From positions 43,909 through 107,908 of the forward strand of contig NW_006281110.1 of assembly GCF_000203795.2 (NCBI RefSeq): DNA of 64,000 nucleotides. Direction: 5' to 3'. The position numbers and the translations under genes were made by a program. Source of the stretch: Batrachochytrium dendrobatidis JAM81. Its lineage: Eukaryota > Chytridiomycota > Chytridiomycetes > Rhizophydiales. Position 1 is the stretch's first letter. Each line of letters starts with the position of its first letter. Under the pieces are notes generated by a model that was not told the origin of the DNA, made no database searches, and saw only the letters and a list, made by a program, of their open reading frames with translations. This document shows positions 1 to 10,495 of this stretch, in pieces.

Positions 1-769
1 CAAGTTGTCCACAAGTTGTTCACAAACGACCATCAATTGACAATGACATGCATGTGTATGTGCATAGTTGACTATACAATACACTACATGAACCAATATA
101 CATCATGATATAATTGTTATTTATCAAAACATTCTGACACACTAATCAAAGCGATCATCTTGTTTGACACACTGTATTCAGTACCATTTGATCAGTGTCA
201 TTGAGCAACACACTACGGATTGTATTGCACATCTTCAAACACATAAACAATATCAACAGTAAAGTTGCATGACAACGACTCATTCAGCACTTTGAGACAT
301 GATGTCGTAGTGTAACATTTTAATATAAATGCTTTGGCATTTTGTTTGGTTTTTTGGCAGTTGCAGGCATTCCGTTTGGTCAATTCCATTGATTATCGAC
401 TACACGAGTATGTTGTCAATCTGGTCGATTCATGTATTCAAGACATGTTCCAAACACCTGCGTTGTTATTTGATCCAGTCGGCAACGCGATCGTGTTCAT
501 TCATGGATTGTGAATTAAACTTTGGTCACCACTTGTGTCTTGTTATATTCCAAATGTCATCAGAATGTATCGACTTGTGCAATCTGTGTTTCAACGATTC
601 GTGGTTGCTGCTTACATGCGTGCGAGGCAAAAAGTGAGCTACATAAAATACCAGAACAATCCACGGAAAACAATCACAAACGAGAGCAAGGAACGTTCCG
701 ATGTGGATTTCTTTTTGATTATACATCATCCACTACCAATATCAATACTGGTTCCGATATCAACAAGTT
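1..769. other. Intergenic, no gene recognised
   Basis: This stretch is AT-rich with only short overlapping frames, none of which resembles a protein family I know. It lies downstream of the HNH-type gene remnant and holds no recognisable RNA gene. I see no sharp repeat boundary in it. Confidence 0.5.
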
Positions 770-2009
770 TCAATATATCGGTTGTAAAACGATCATATTG
801 ATGCAGTATCGATCATCAAAATGGTGTTTTTTGAAGCCATTACACCATGACATTGACTCGACACAACTATTACTGTAACAGAAACCAGTCTCTTGTAATG
901 AATACACAGTTTTATTGAGTATTTCAATGATCAAAATAGCACTCGATTCCATCCATTTTTCGATATTCTTACTCTGGTAATCTACAGGAGTACAGCCATT
1001 ATCATCATATGGACAATACTCATCATCAGATTCTACACCACCAGCCATACACCAAATGAGATATGTTGTCTTGTGGAACTCTAGTGCATTCCTGTTTGGT
1101 AGTCGAGTTGGATTGTTGTGAATGAAATACAATGTCATTTCACTGTTGGATTCGACTGTTTGTCGATTGTCAGTCCATCTTTTTTGCCTTGTTCTGCGGA
1201 TAGCTTTCAAATCTTCAATTGTCTCAATCCACTTCTTGTGCTTGTCACTTGTTGGATCATTGATCACTTTGATCACCAGTTTGTCATCCACTACATCCAC
1301 ATATTGCTTTAGTTTACCAAACTGGTCATGGCACTTGATACACAACAACAGTCCGTTCTGTATTTGATGTTTCTGCGTCAAACCAGCTCGTAACAATATG
1401 GATGGTTTGTTGTATGCCATTCCAATGTTCTTTTGGGATATGATGTGTGCTCCTTGCAAGGACAGCTTATTCCAGCAAAACAAGCAGACTGTATCTCTTC
1501 TCAACCACCTTGTTCAAGTCCTTGTGCTGTAGCTCACTCACTTTTTCAACATAGTCCAGATCATCAGAGTTGGTTCTTGATGTTGGGTTTGATGAAACTG
1601 GAGTGTGCCAGCTGGATGAATCGTTGTAGTCTTTGTGGAATGGCAGTATGTAATACCCAAACATGTCATCAATGAATGTACAATGATGTTCTGGGTCTGC
1701 CAACTGGATCTTGGTTGAGAATTCCTGCTGCTCTGCAAATTGGTTGGCAGTCAGCAGGTTGTGCAGTCGAGTGATGTGTGAGGTTTCTCCCTCTTGGATG
1801 ATTCCCAAGAAGAAACCTCGTTTGTTGTCATCCTGCCATTCAGACTTGACTCTCTGTGTTGGTATGGCTTGAGTGCTGATTTGGTAATATTCATTCAACA
1901 GTTGTGTTGTTGCTGTCTTTGTTGTTTCAATATTCATTTGATGTTTTTTGACAAAAGAATGAAACTCGAACCAACCAAAATAATTGCAGTCAACAATCAA
2001 ATTGGACAA
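770..2009 (-). pseudogene. HNH endonuclease-like gene, frameshifted
   Basis: Two minus-strand frames (1467-2009, then 770-1504) overlap by 38 bp and read as one protein broken by a frameshift near 1490-1505. The upstream frame gives about 165 residues of unrecognised N-terminal sequence. The downstream frame opens with a Cys-x2-Cys pair, a GAHI histidine segment, then NGLLLC and a second Cys-x2-Cys (CIKCH), the layout of an HNH_2-type zinc-stabilised nuclease. The first codon of the upstream frame is TTG, not ATG, and a stop lies just above it. A related start with an intact ATG occurs on the opposite strand at 2596. HNH nucleases are known C-terminal modules of fungal CRN-like effectors, so an effector origin is plausible but inferred. 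An unannotated intron could explain the frame change, but no matching GT-AG pair is evident. Confidence 0.6.
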
Positions 2010-3703
2010 TATTCACCAATAATCTTTTAAACTCGTACAGTTTGTACAGTGTTGTCATGAAAGTCATGGTTTGACACATTTTCATCAAGTTACCAGTGAG
2101 TATCAACGAGTATCAATCAACAAAACTGGTCTCGTTGGTCGATATACTATTGATGCACTTGCATATGAAACTGTACGAGTTCAATCAATGTTTCTTGCAC
2201 GATTGTCAAATGTTCAGATGAAATCAATCTCATGGCAGGACACAAAATTTGACATTATCAAATAACAACCAATACTAAACAATTGGGTTACCACATGATG
2301 GCTCATTTGGAATGCAAGTTGAATCCATTAGTGGTCATTGATACCATCAAGTGTATTGGCAAACACAATGGTTTGTAATGGTAAATTGATTTCAAACACA
2401 TCACCGCTTATTTATCACTGGATACATATTTGAAAGTATCCAATATCACTTGATACTGAATGTCCAAGTGTCTGCTCAGAGTTGCTCACAGTATTGACGA
2501 TATTACAACAACATGCTGATTCAAATTTGGAAAAAGTAACATTGGCTTGTTTAATCTTGAATTACTGAAATCAAATGGTTTACAATGATCCGATCATGTC
2601 AAATATAACCGATTGCAATTATTTTGGAATCATGTCAGATTATGACAATCTGTTCAAGTTGTTTGAGCCAATACAGTGTGATGGAGTGATGGAAATACTC
2701 GAAATACACACAATACAACTCTTGCAGCAGTGTATGAAACTATCAAGCATGACATGACATGGCATGAAGGGTGTGGATTAGACTTGATAACAATGTGTAT
2801 GATTTGGACTTTTAAATTCGGAAATAGCAGCTCTGTTCCAACATCACATTGATTGTAAATGTCGATGTTGTTTAACCTTGTACAAACGACCATTTCACAT
2901 GCAACTTTAGCCTGATGTTGAGTATTTTCAAATGAATGCAAGCTTGCGACACTCGCTTGACTCGTTTGGCTCGTATTCTGGTTGATATTTACGATATCGA
3001 TGCAAAGTTGCATTCCAGAATGAACGTGTATAATCTGATGTAGTCAATCGTTTGGTTTTATTGTTATCAGTCATTGACACCAGTTATTGTGTTGATTGCA
3101 AATAGTAGTCCAAGTAATCATGCATAAACAAACACCAGATAGTCACTGATAAACTGATGGTATCCAATGTATACATGACACATTGTATAGTTCCATTTAA
3201 TTGCCAGCAATGTGTGATTGGATTACTCGAGTCATCAAGCAATTATCAATCAGTTGTCAAGAACAATCAAGTCATGTCCAATAAACTGTCTGATGTGCAG
3301 GTGTTTTGGCATTGGTCCGTTGGTCCATTAGTACGATTGTTGGTTGGCAATTCAGACTTGTAAATGACAATTGATTCTTGATTGTTGCATTGGTGTCCAT
3401 ATGTGTCCATATGTGACTCATTGTATACGGAACAGGACTGACAAGTGTGTCTGAATTGATGCCAGATGATACAGCCTATCCAACAAAAAGTAATACATTG
3501 ATCGTGTCTGCGTGGAAATAAGCTTCATAACTTCCACTTCTGAATGTATGCGAATCAACTTTCAAACAACGGATACGTCCAATGACTCTTGCAAATGCAT
3601 TGATAGAGTGTTGTTGAATAATTCGAGTGTTTACAAATCAGCATCACTGGAAATAGTTACTATTGTCCAGACAGTCAGTTGTTCAGACATTACAGTTGTA
3701 ATA
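2002..3703. repeat. Segmental duplication, copy 1 (partner 32129-33820)
   Basis: About 1.7 kb here is repeated in the same orientation at 32129-33820 with only scattered substitutions and a few small indels. Copy 1 has extra bases near 3240-3260 and 3665-3680. The left end lies right at the start of the HNH-type gene remnant. Sequence outside the two copies is unrelated, so each copy joins different flanking gene remnants: an HNH gene here, a CRN-header remnant and secreted-protein genes at the second copy. Apart from the short frame at 2596-2757 I see no convincing protein in it. Confidence 0.85.
2596..2757 (+). pseudogene. N-terminal fragment related to the HNH-type gene
   Basis: A plus-strand frame opens with MSN, then DCNYFG. 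The minus-strand HNH-type remnant starting at 2009 opens with almost the same motif. After it the two are only loosely similar, and the frame stops after 54 codons without reaching an HNH motif. It is best read as the 5' end of a decayed paralogue arranged head-to-head with that gene. The same fragment is repeated at about 32735 in the second duplication copy. Assignment rests on a short match only. Confidence 0.4.
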
Positions 3704-3837
3704 CTATCCATGCCTCACCACAGTTGCAACGTTCAGATAGAAATGGCAAAATTAAAACAAGAGCATCCTTCAATATCAGTTTAGTCAAAACCTTGATACT
3801 TGTTTGTCTGTATCCCAATATATTTATCAACTCCATG

Positions 3838-4160
3838 TCATTCATCAGATAATATTGTATAGATTTTGGCAGTGATATCGACAAGATAATCTGTACTAGG
3901 TCCAGTCGTATCCATATCCACAACGCACTCGTCCAATCCAATCTTTTCATCAAGACTATGCAAGAAATTCAACTGCATATAGTTTGTAACAATTCCATAC
4001 ACCGAGTTCAAATGACTAATCTCTGCTGCAGCTTTACATCCAATCAAATACTGTGACATTTCCAGTCTCATATCATCCTTGCTTGCTTCAGTAATATAAA
4101 CTCTTTCCGCGACGTAAAACATTCAAAGTGACCATGAACCTTTAAGAAATCACCATCCAA
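3838..4160 (-). pseudogene. PD-(D/E)XK nuclease-like remnant of a CRN-type gene
   Basis: The minus-strand frame 3838-4122 carries a VYITEASKDD segment, a KCKAA-like helix and a YGIVTNY strand. This order matches the restriction-endonuclease-like (PD-(D/E)XK) domain found at the C terminus of many CRN effectors. The preceding strand (GHFECF) is present but in another frame that overlaps at 4068-4160, so at least one frameshift lies near 4120. No header, NTPase domain or start codon is attached. I read it as a dead fragment; the family match is from pattern memory and moderately sure. Confidence 0.5.
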
Positions 4161-4610
4161 TCTTTTTCCACTTGTATCTGAACGTTTCGGGTAAAAACAG
4201 ACAAATGATGAGTGGAGCAATCGAATAAAGTCCGAGACACATTGCCTGATGTAACTGAACCAAAGCATGTTGTAGCAAACGACAAATAGTGTGAAATATT
4301 GAATTTGTTTTCTGGGATTGTTTTTGACGATTGATGTAACAACTAGTTTACAGCACAGGCTTGACCTGATTCCAACAAACATACATACAAGTGTTGAATC
4401 AGTGGGGGTTGACTTTGTTCTTTTCAAGTATTTGATCGAGTTGCTCTCATACTTTTTTGTTTAGAATGGGATATTTTAAAGTTCGATTCAGACAATGGCG
4501 ACTCCAGTTGTGAGATATTTGATCCGACGTTGATTACAAGTTGCTGTAATTGTAATGAATAAATGATGATTTCCAGTATTTTGAACAAGAAATGAGCAGT
4601 ATGGTTGTAA

Positions 4611-4811
4611 AGGAGGTCCTCGATCAGTCAGTCAAAGTGAGAGTTGGTCAGCACTGTAATAGCCAAGTCTTGATGATAACTCATTGTTTAATTTAAAGTC
4701 ATCACATCTGTGCAGTCTTGTAGAAACTCTTGCGTTGTTTGACCCGAGTTTGATCCAGAGTTGTCATTTTTGTGGAATCGGTGTCGCAAAACGTAGCAAA
4801 TCTATAGCTGA
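4611..4811 (-). pseudogene. Degenerate CRN-header remnant
   Basis: This minus-strand stretch aligns by eye with the header remnant at 34133-34400. Both share the CATTTTTGTGGAA block at the 5' end and GTGCAGTCTT further in, and both end near GAGAGTTGGTCAG. No open frame survives here. It therefore looks like an older, more decayed copy of the same N-terminal effector segment. The call depends wholly on nucleotide similarity within the window. Confidence 0.35.
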
Positions 4812-6733
4812 TAATTCCAACAGCCATTCAAATTGAAATTCAGTTTTATAGTTTATATGAACAAACAAATATCATTCGAATGAACTGGTGTTGTATGGTG
4901 CTATTGATATACTAGTAGCATGCTTTTGATCGTACTCGATAGCATAAATACAATACAAGACTCTACCTGTTGAACGACAACTTGCTTGGATCCAGTAAAA
5001 CGACACTAGTTGTTTACTGTAATAGTCTGTCACTGTAGTTAGTGTTCAGTATATGCGACACTAACTCAGTGTGACTACAAATACTGGATCCAGTCTGTTG
5101 ACAGATTTTAATCCAGGTGATCCACATGATGTATATGTAGTTGATTCTAGTCCAACTCTAGTTCAACTCTAGTTCAATTTCAGTGAATGGAATGTTTTAA
5201 TCACAAGTTACGCAGCAAATGGTCATGATGCCAACATAGCAAGTTTAGTGTTCAACTTGACAGTGACTGAACCTATTGTTCATTATGAATTGGCAACTCG
5301 GCGAGTGAAAACCTTGCCGATTTAGAGCATGAATGCCGGAAACCAACAACAATCCAGTCCGATTCACAAGACTCGACTTGAGATTGAACATCAAAAACAC
5401 TTGGGTTGCGACAAATATGGTTTGGAAATATCAGTTTTACAAAACTGGATTCAAGCAACACTACTTGGATGTTGTTCAGTCTGGTAAAACTTGACCATAT
5501 GATGCATCTCGGATCAACTGGTAATGCAGTGGTTTGATTCGGTTCGTTCTACAATGTTGTATTTCAATGATTGTCACAATCTGAGCATGGTGCAGTTGCT
5601 CAAGATTCTGGTGCTGAACAATAAACTCTTGAACCAGACCCGATACATTGCTACAGCTCAAAGTGGACCATCAACAGTCTCGAGTAGGATATGCTACAAT
5701 CCAGCGTGTATTGCATGATGGTTTACTTATTTATCTTGCATTCAATCTCATCCATTCAATAACATCATTCATTACCAATACAATGACACGACACGACATG
5801 GCATGCTTGAATTGATCATATTGCACTAATCACTACTATACACTGAATTGATCTAATGGACCCATCAAAACCCATATATTTGTGATTGATCAACATTACG
5901 ATATTCAAAATGTACTGTTAAAAACAGCTGTTTTTGTGCAACAGCAACCAATACAACTAGGTTTACTCATCATGTTCAACATCACTGTTTGTGTTTTTGT
6001 CGTCCGATTTACAGCTACCAGCAGTGTGTGATACAATGATGATCCCAATATACTTGTAGCAACGTGAACAATAGTGCTGTTTTTGTTCCATAGCAAGCGT
6101 GTTGTGCATTTTGAATGTAGCGGTATTCATGTTGGAAATCAAAGACTATTATGAAACTAGAGACTCGGCAGGTGTAGTAATAAAGCTGGTTATTTATTAC
6201 AAAGGTATGCATTGATCCATTTATAGCTGATATGATGTACGTCATTGCGCACATCATCCAACTTTGTGTCGTACATTGCAATGGTTCCATAATGCAATGT
6301 TCTCAATATACACTACTTGAAACACCAGAACCGTCAATTATAACAGTGTAGACAAGGCACCAAATGATACCAGTTTTGTTGGCCAATAATTACTATTAGA
6401 TTTGTCCAAGCTTGTCAAAAACAGCAATCTACCAAAAATAGGTCATTATGAACAAAAGTCTCGAGGTGCAACAGTGGATAGTCTGTAGTTTGAATGATGG
6501 ATAGCTCTGTGTAATATTCATACTCGATAGCACAATGGACATAATGAACACGATTGGATTGTTGTATATCTTGCCCATAATTGTAACAATATCCTTGAAA
6601 CTGGATAGATTGTTAAATGATTGTGTAATCATTACTGATATTTATCCAAAAACAACTTGCTCAATTCGATCGAGTTATTATAGATTTGTACAAATTAATA
6701 AATATATTTATTGGGAGGAAATATCAATGCTCA
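4812..6733. other. Gene-poor accessory DNA
   Basis: No supported gene was found. At about 4985-5110 there is a block (GGATCCAGTAAAACGACAC, then CAGTGTGACTACA and ACTGGATCCAGTCTGTTG) that recurs with changes at 16511-16600, marking a dispersed repeat. The remaining short frames have no domain or composition that argues for coding. Confidence 0.5.
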
Positions 6734-9030
6734 TTAAATAATAACCCTGTCATTGATCTCAAAGAAAATAACAACTCCATCCATATCAGGCTGGTCGCAC
6801 GGAAGACCCTTGATTGGTTCAAGCAAAGTGTTGGGCTTTGAAGCGTCAATCTTGTAGTAAGCCTTTTTCAGAACATGGCTTCTTTGGAATTGAACTTCAA
6901 ACGATGGAGCTGGAGGATTAAAGTACGAATCTTGAAGTTTTCGTGTAAAAACTAGTTCCACCTCTGCTGCTTGAGGAATCCTACCAATGATATTCACCAT
7001 TGTTTCAAGGCTGATTACACCTTTGTGATCTTTGGATTCTCCAAAAAGTCCACAGGAAGTCTTCAAATCAATACCTTCCGAGTTTCGAGCTCTTGATAAC
7101 CAATTAAAGTTCAAACCAGGTATTTGAACAAAATCGGGCCACTTTTGGTTTGGCGGTGAAAGAAAAGGTACAGTAAATGTTATACCATCGAGCCTGTTCA
7201 GATCGAGTATAGAGACGTCTTCGGAATCAGGTTTATCAATCTGAAGCTGGTATACCAAATTCAACAGAAACGGTTTTAGACCAATTCCCTTGACGCCATT
7301 AGAATGTGAGGCCAAACAGACCGTCGAACATAGCAAAGACTTGAGAAACATTCCATCATTGCTATCCTGCACAGCATTCGAAAAGTATAGAATATGGCTG
7401 CGATAATCCGGATTACTCTTGGCTTCCATCAAAAAATATGCATATGGCACCTGCTTGTTATCCCCTGTATAACAGGCGGAAAATCCCTTTCCACCCATCA
7501 ACAGCAGGTAAAGCAAAATGTCATTCTTTAGCTCTGGAAACACCGAAGACGGTTCCCAAGAAGCAGAATGGTCTTGAATACATCCATCATTCATCAATAT
7601 AAAGTTTTTTTTTCCATCTAGCTGGGCAAAGTGTGAGTGAATCAATGGAGTCGATTGGTTTTTCAGATTGGTCGATTGGCTTTCCAAATCGGTCAGTTGA
7701 CAGTGAGCGTTATGAAACAGCCGAACCTGTCCAAGTTGTCCGTAAAGATTTCCAAATATCTTTTTGACTGATTTCAGTTTAATAAACGCTGCTTTCATCA
7801 ATTCGTCAAAATCTGAAACCTTGTTTGCGATTTCTTCTGCGACAAACTGCGCAAAAAGTGGCCTTGAGTTGAGTATGATAGATTTGAGATATCTTGGTAG
7901 TGTTTGTGGCAATCCTGTTAGTTCTAGTTTTACTGCTGGAAATTCCCCAAACACATGACACCACGGCATTGGAACATCACTTCGACTGCTTCCTCCAATG
8001 CTGAGTTGCAGTTTGGCTGCTCTGGAATCTGTTCCCATCATAACGAGTCCCAGACCCAATGAGCGGAAGCAATTTCGCACAAATCGCACTTTTTTTAAGG
8101 ACTGGTCTGAAATAGCAATACACTCGTCCAGAATAAACACTGGTCTGTGTTGATGGATTCCTTTGGAAGTCATCAGCTCTTGGACATCTTTGCCAGTCTT
8201 TGGGCCAATACTGACTGTGGGTGACTGAATTTGTTGGATAGCAGTTCAAAAATAAATCCATACATATATAGACTTTCTTTGAACAGCGAACCACAGCTTG
8301 GAGATGAAGTTTCAGAAGTGTACATGTGCTCATCTTCTACATAACATTTGCTGAACAACTTTGAAATGTTTTCAAAGTTGCGGTAGATTCTTTGTGATGT
8401 CGAACCGGGAGGATCGAACAGGAGATAATGCACTCTCCTCCGATCACCAATATTGGCTTTGATATTAAAGCCCATCTGACTCTTTCCTGAACCAGACGAG
8501 CCCTTGAGAAATACAAATGGTAAATTTTTGAAGCTTGACTCGGAAAATTCTCCAGCTGTGATTGAAAGGAGAACATCTACGATTTGCACGACACATTTGT
8601 CATCTTTTAAAGAATCGGCAATGTGATGATACTTTAAAAGTGACACAGTGGTTTCGGTATCTGCAGTTTCTTCGAATGTTCCTGAAACCATTCCGGTATT
8701 CGAACCTACTGGAGCTCCTGATACTGCACTAGAGATGCCTTGTCCAGTACCATTTTTGGACTTGATGACAAGCGGTTGGTTGTAGGAACCAACCGGCTCC
8801 TGAATTGAGGTCAGGAGCACATCCCCAGCAATGGCTGGTCTATCAACAGCATAATGGAGAGTGAGTAGCTCGGTCGGCGTGTCAGCGAGAAGTGACCCTG
8901 GCTTGTAAGCGGCGACCAGGTCAGCAACGTCAGTCAGTGGTCTTTGTCTGTCTTGTTCGCCGATATAGTGAGTTTCAACCTTTACAGATTGGTTTGTAAG
9001 GTACCGAACGAAGAATGCTTTGTTCTCCAT
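6734..9030 (-). pseudogene. CRN effector gene, NTPase plus REase type, frameshifted
   Basis: CRN (Crinkler) proteins combine a ubiquitin-like N-terminal header with a P-loop NTPase and a nuclease-like C-terminal domain; in host-associated microbes they are thought to enter host nuclei. Here frame 1 (8173-9030, 285 codons) begins MENKAFF and has a header-like segment up to about residue 92 (ending PLVIKSKN), a Ser/Thr/Gly linker and a Walker A motif at residues 177-184 (GSSGSGKS). Frame 2 (6734-8173, 479 codons) opens with a Walker B-like VFILDE and ends with a REase-like region holding an LKTSCGLFGESKDH strand. Frame 1 stops with TGA at 8173-8175, and frame 2, offset by one base, begins at 8173 (overlap TGATG). 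The protein is continuous apart from this single frame change, so it is a recently broken gene, an assembly error or a programmed frameshift. Confidence 0.75.
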
Positions 9031-9460
9031 TGGAGTTTACTGGAGAGAATTGAAGGAATTGAATGGAATAGAATAAGAATGAAATTGAATGTAATGTAAT
9101 GAAGAAAAGAAAGGAAAAAATTCGACTTTAAATCCAAAATTTAATGTCATGTGAAACAAATTCACACTGAATATTGTTTAAATTAAGCAATTTTGTGAAA
9201 TTAAAACTGTTAAATTAAGCATTTTTGTGAAATTAAAACTGTCAAATTGTATTAATTTGTCATGTATTCAAATTCACACACTTTGAATAGTGTTTAAACA
9301 TTTGTCATGTGTTTATTTGTATTGTTCAATCGAGTGTCAATTCAACTCAGCAATTGACTACGTCATTCATATAATGACTCGAGTCTTTTATTCAACATTT
9401 TAATATTTAATTATTGTTAATCAGTCAATTGTTGGATTGGTAAATGTGTTACAAAACATT
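9031..9460 (-). promoter_or_regulatory. 5' flank of the CRN gene, shared with other CRN copies
   Basis: Upstream of the CRN start there is an A-rich stretch, then ATTCGACTTTAAATCCAAAA at about 9120-9139, a TTAAGCA..TTGTGAAATTA block, and CATTCATATAATGACTCGAG at about 9364-9383. The same blocks in the same order lie upstream of the header copies in the palindrome at 36963-37910. A shorter ATCGACTTT element precedes the second CRN gene at about 12060. Conservation of non-coding order suggests a shared promoter or simply shared ancestry by duplication. Confidence 0.5.
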
Positions 9461-10146
9461 CATTTACATTCTGAATCTGACAAGTGAATGTGGATTGTTC
9501 CAATCAACAATTGGATTGAATTGACTGCAATATTGTCATTGATTGCAGTCACTGTTGACCAATACATTGTAATACATTGTCATTCATGTCAAGTTGTGTG
9601 TAGTTGCCAACGTCACACCACAGCAATACTGTTGCTCTTGGACGTATGACAACATATTAATGTAGTATAGTTTTGGAGGAATATCAAAAGTAAAAGATGA
9701 GAATGAAGGAATGAACCAATGAGTTAATTGTGTTGTTTATTGATAAAAGAAAACATTGATCATTTTATAAGAATGTGGATAACGGTTATGCGTATCCGTG
9801 AATTAGACGTCATAGCTGAGAAAGTCTCTTGTTATTGCACAAGTGATGGCTGCGATAGACATCGCCTCAAACATATATGCGTCGTGTATGAGTCTGAAAT
9901 ATCTCGTTATTTATGATATTTCACATTACCAATGTTTAACAACTCTGACACAGTAATACGGACTCGTGCACCGAGTTGAGTTGTCCAGCAATCGATTTTG
10001 GAAATGTGTTTGATGTGATGGTTTGAGATGAATGCCAAATGACCACGAATGTTACCCATTGTCATGACAGTTGATTGTTGATTCAAAACGTTGTTTGTTT
10101 GGTATTAATGGTTAGAGTGTCACTCATTGACCTGCCAGATCAACAA
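9461..10146. other. Intergenic, no gene recognised
   Basis: AT-rich sequence between the flank of one CRN gene and the LTR-like block next to the other. Short frames such as 9728-9916 have no recognisable domain. Confidence 0.45.
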
Positions 10147-10480
10147 GTGTTATTTTTGTTAAAGAAATCAGACCTTTGTTGAAGCAATCAAACATTGCCG
10201 CTTTACAAACAAAGCTTAAAGTGGAGATATTATATCTCCACTTTCTCCACTCACTCCCTTAACTAAATTACTATAAAAGCCAAGATACTTTCTTACTAAA
10301 TAAACCATCCTCTGAATCAATCTTCTAAATATCATCTGACATAACTTCGTTATTATCTATTAAGTTTAACTCTTTATTCTGTTGACTTTCATTTGCGTGA
10401 CTACTTCCTGATTATCATTCAAGATCTCTTCTGACCGATCTTTTCTACAGCGGCAGATTATATATTATTACCTTATACTT
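10147..10480 (+). mobile_element. Possible solo LTR or LTR fragment
   Basis: The block has the composition of a retroelement LTR promoter: a TATAAAAG box at about 10271, an AATAAACC polyadenylation-like signal soon after, then a C/T-rich run down to about 10455. It begins near a TGTTA and lies exactly where the second CRN gene loses its C-terminal domain, which would fit insertion into that gene. I cannot define both ends or a target duplication, and it is not the same as the Copia LTR at 19824. Low confidence. Confidence 0.25.
10218..10244. repeat. 27-bp perfect inverted repeat
   Basis: A 13-base arm (AAAGTGGAGATAT) is followed by one base and its exact reverse complement. It could form a hairpin or bind a dimeric factor, and it lies inside the LTR-like block. 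Confidence 0.8.
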
Positions 10481-10495
10481 TACTAATTGAAAGAC

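Noticed and set aside
2654..3013. 119-codon minus-strand frame inside the 1.7-kb duplication
   Set aside because: The second copy has changes that shorten and alter it without a pattern of protein conservation, and no domain is visible.
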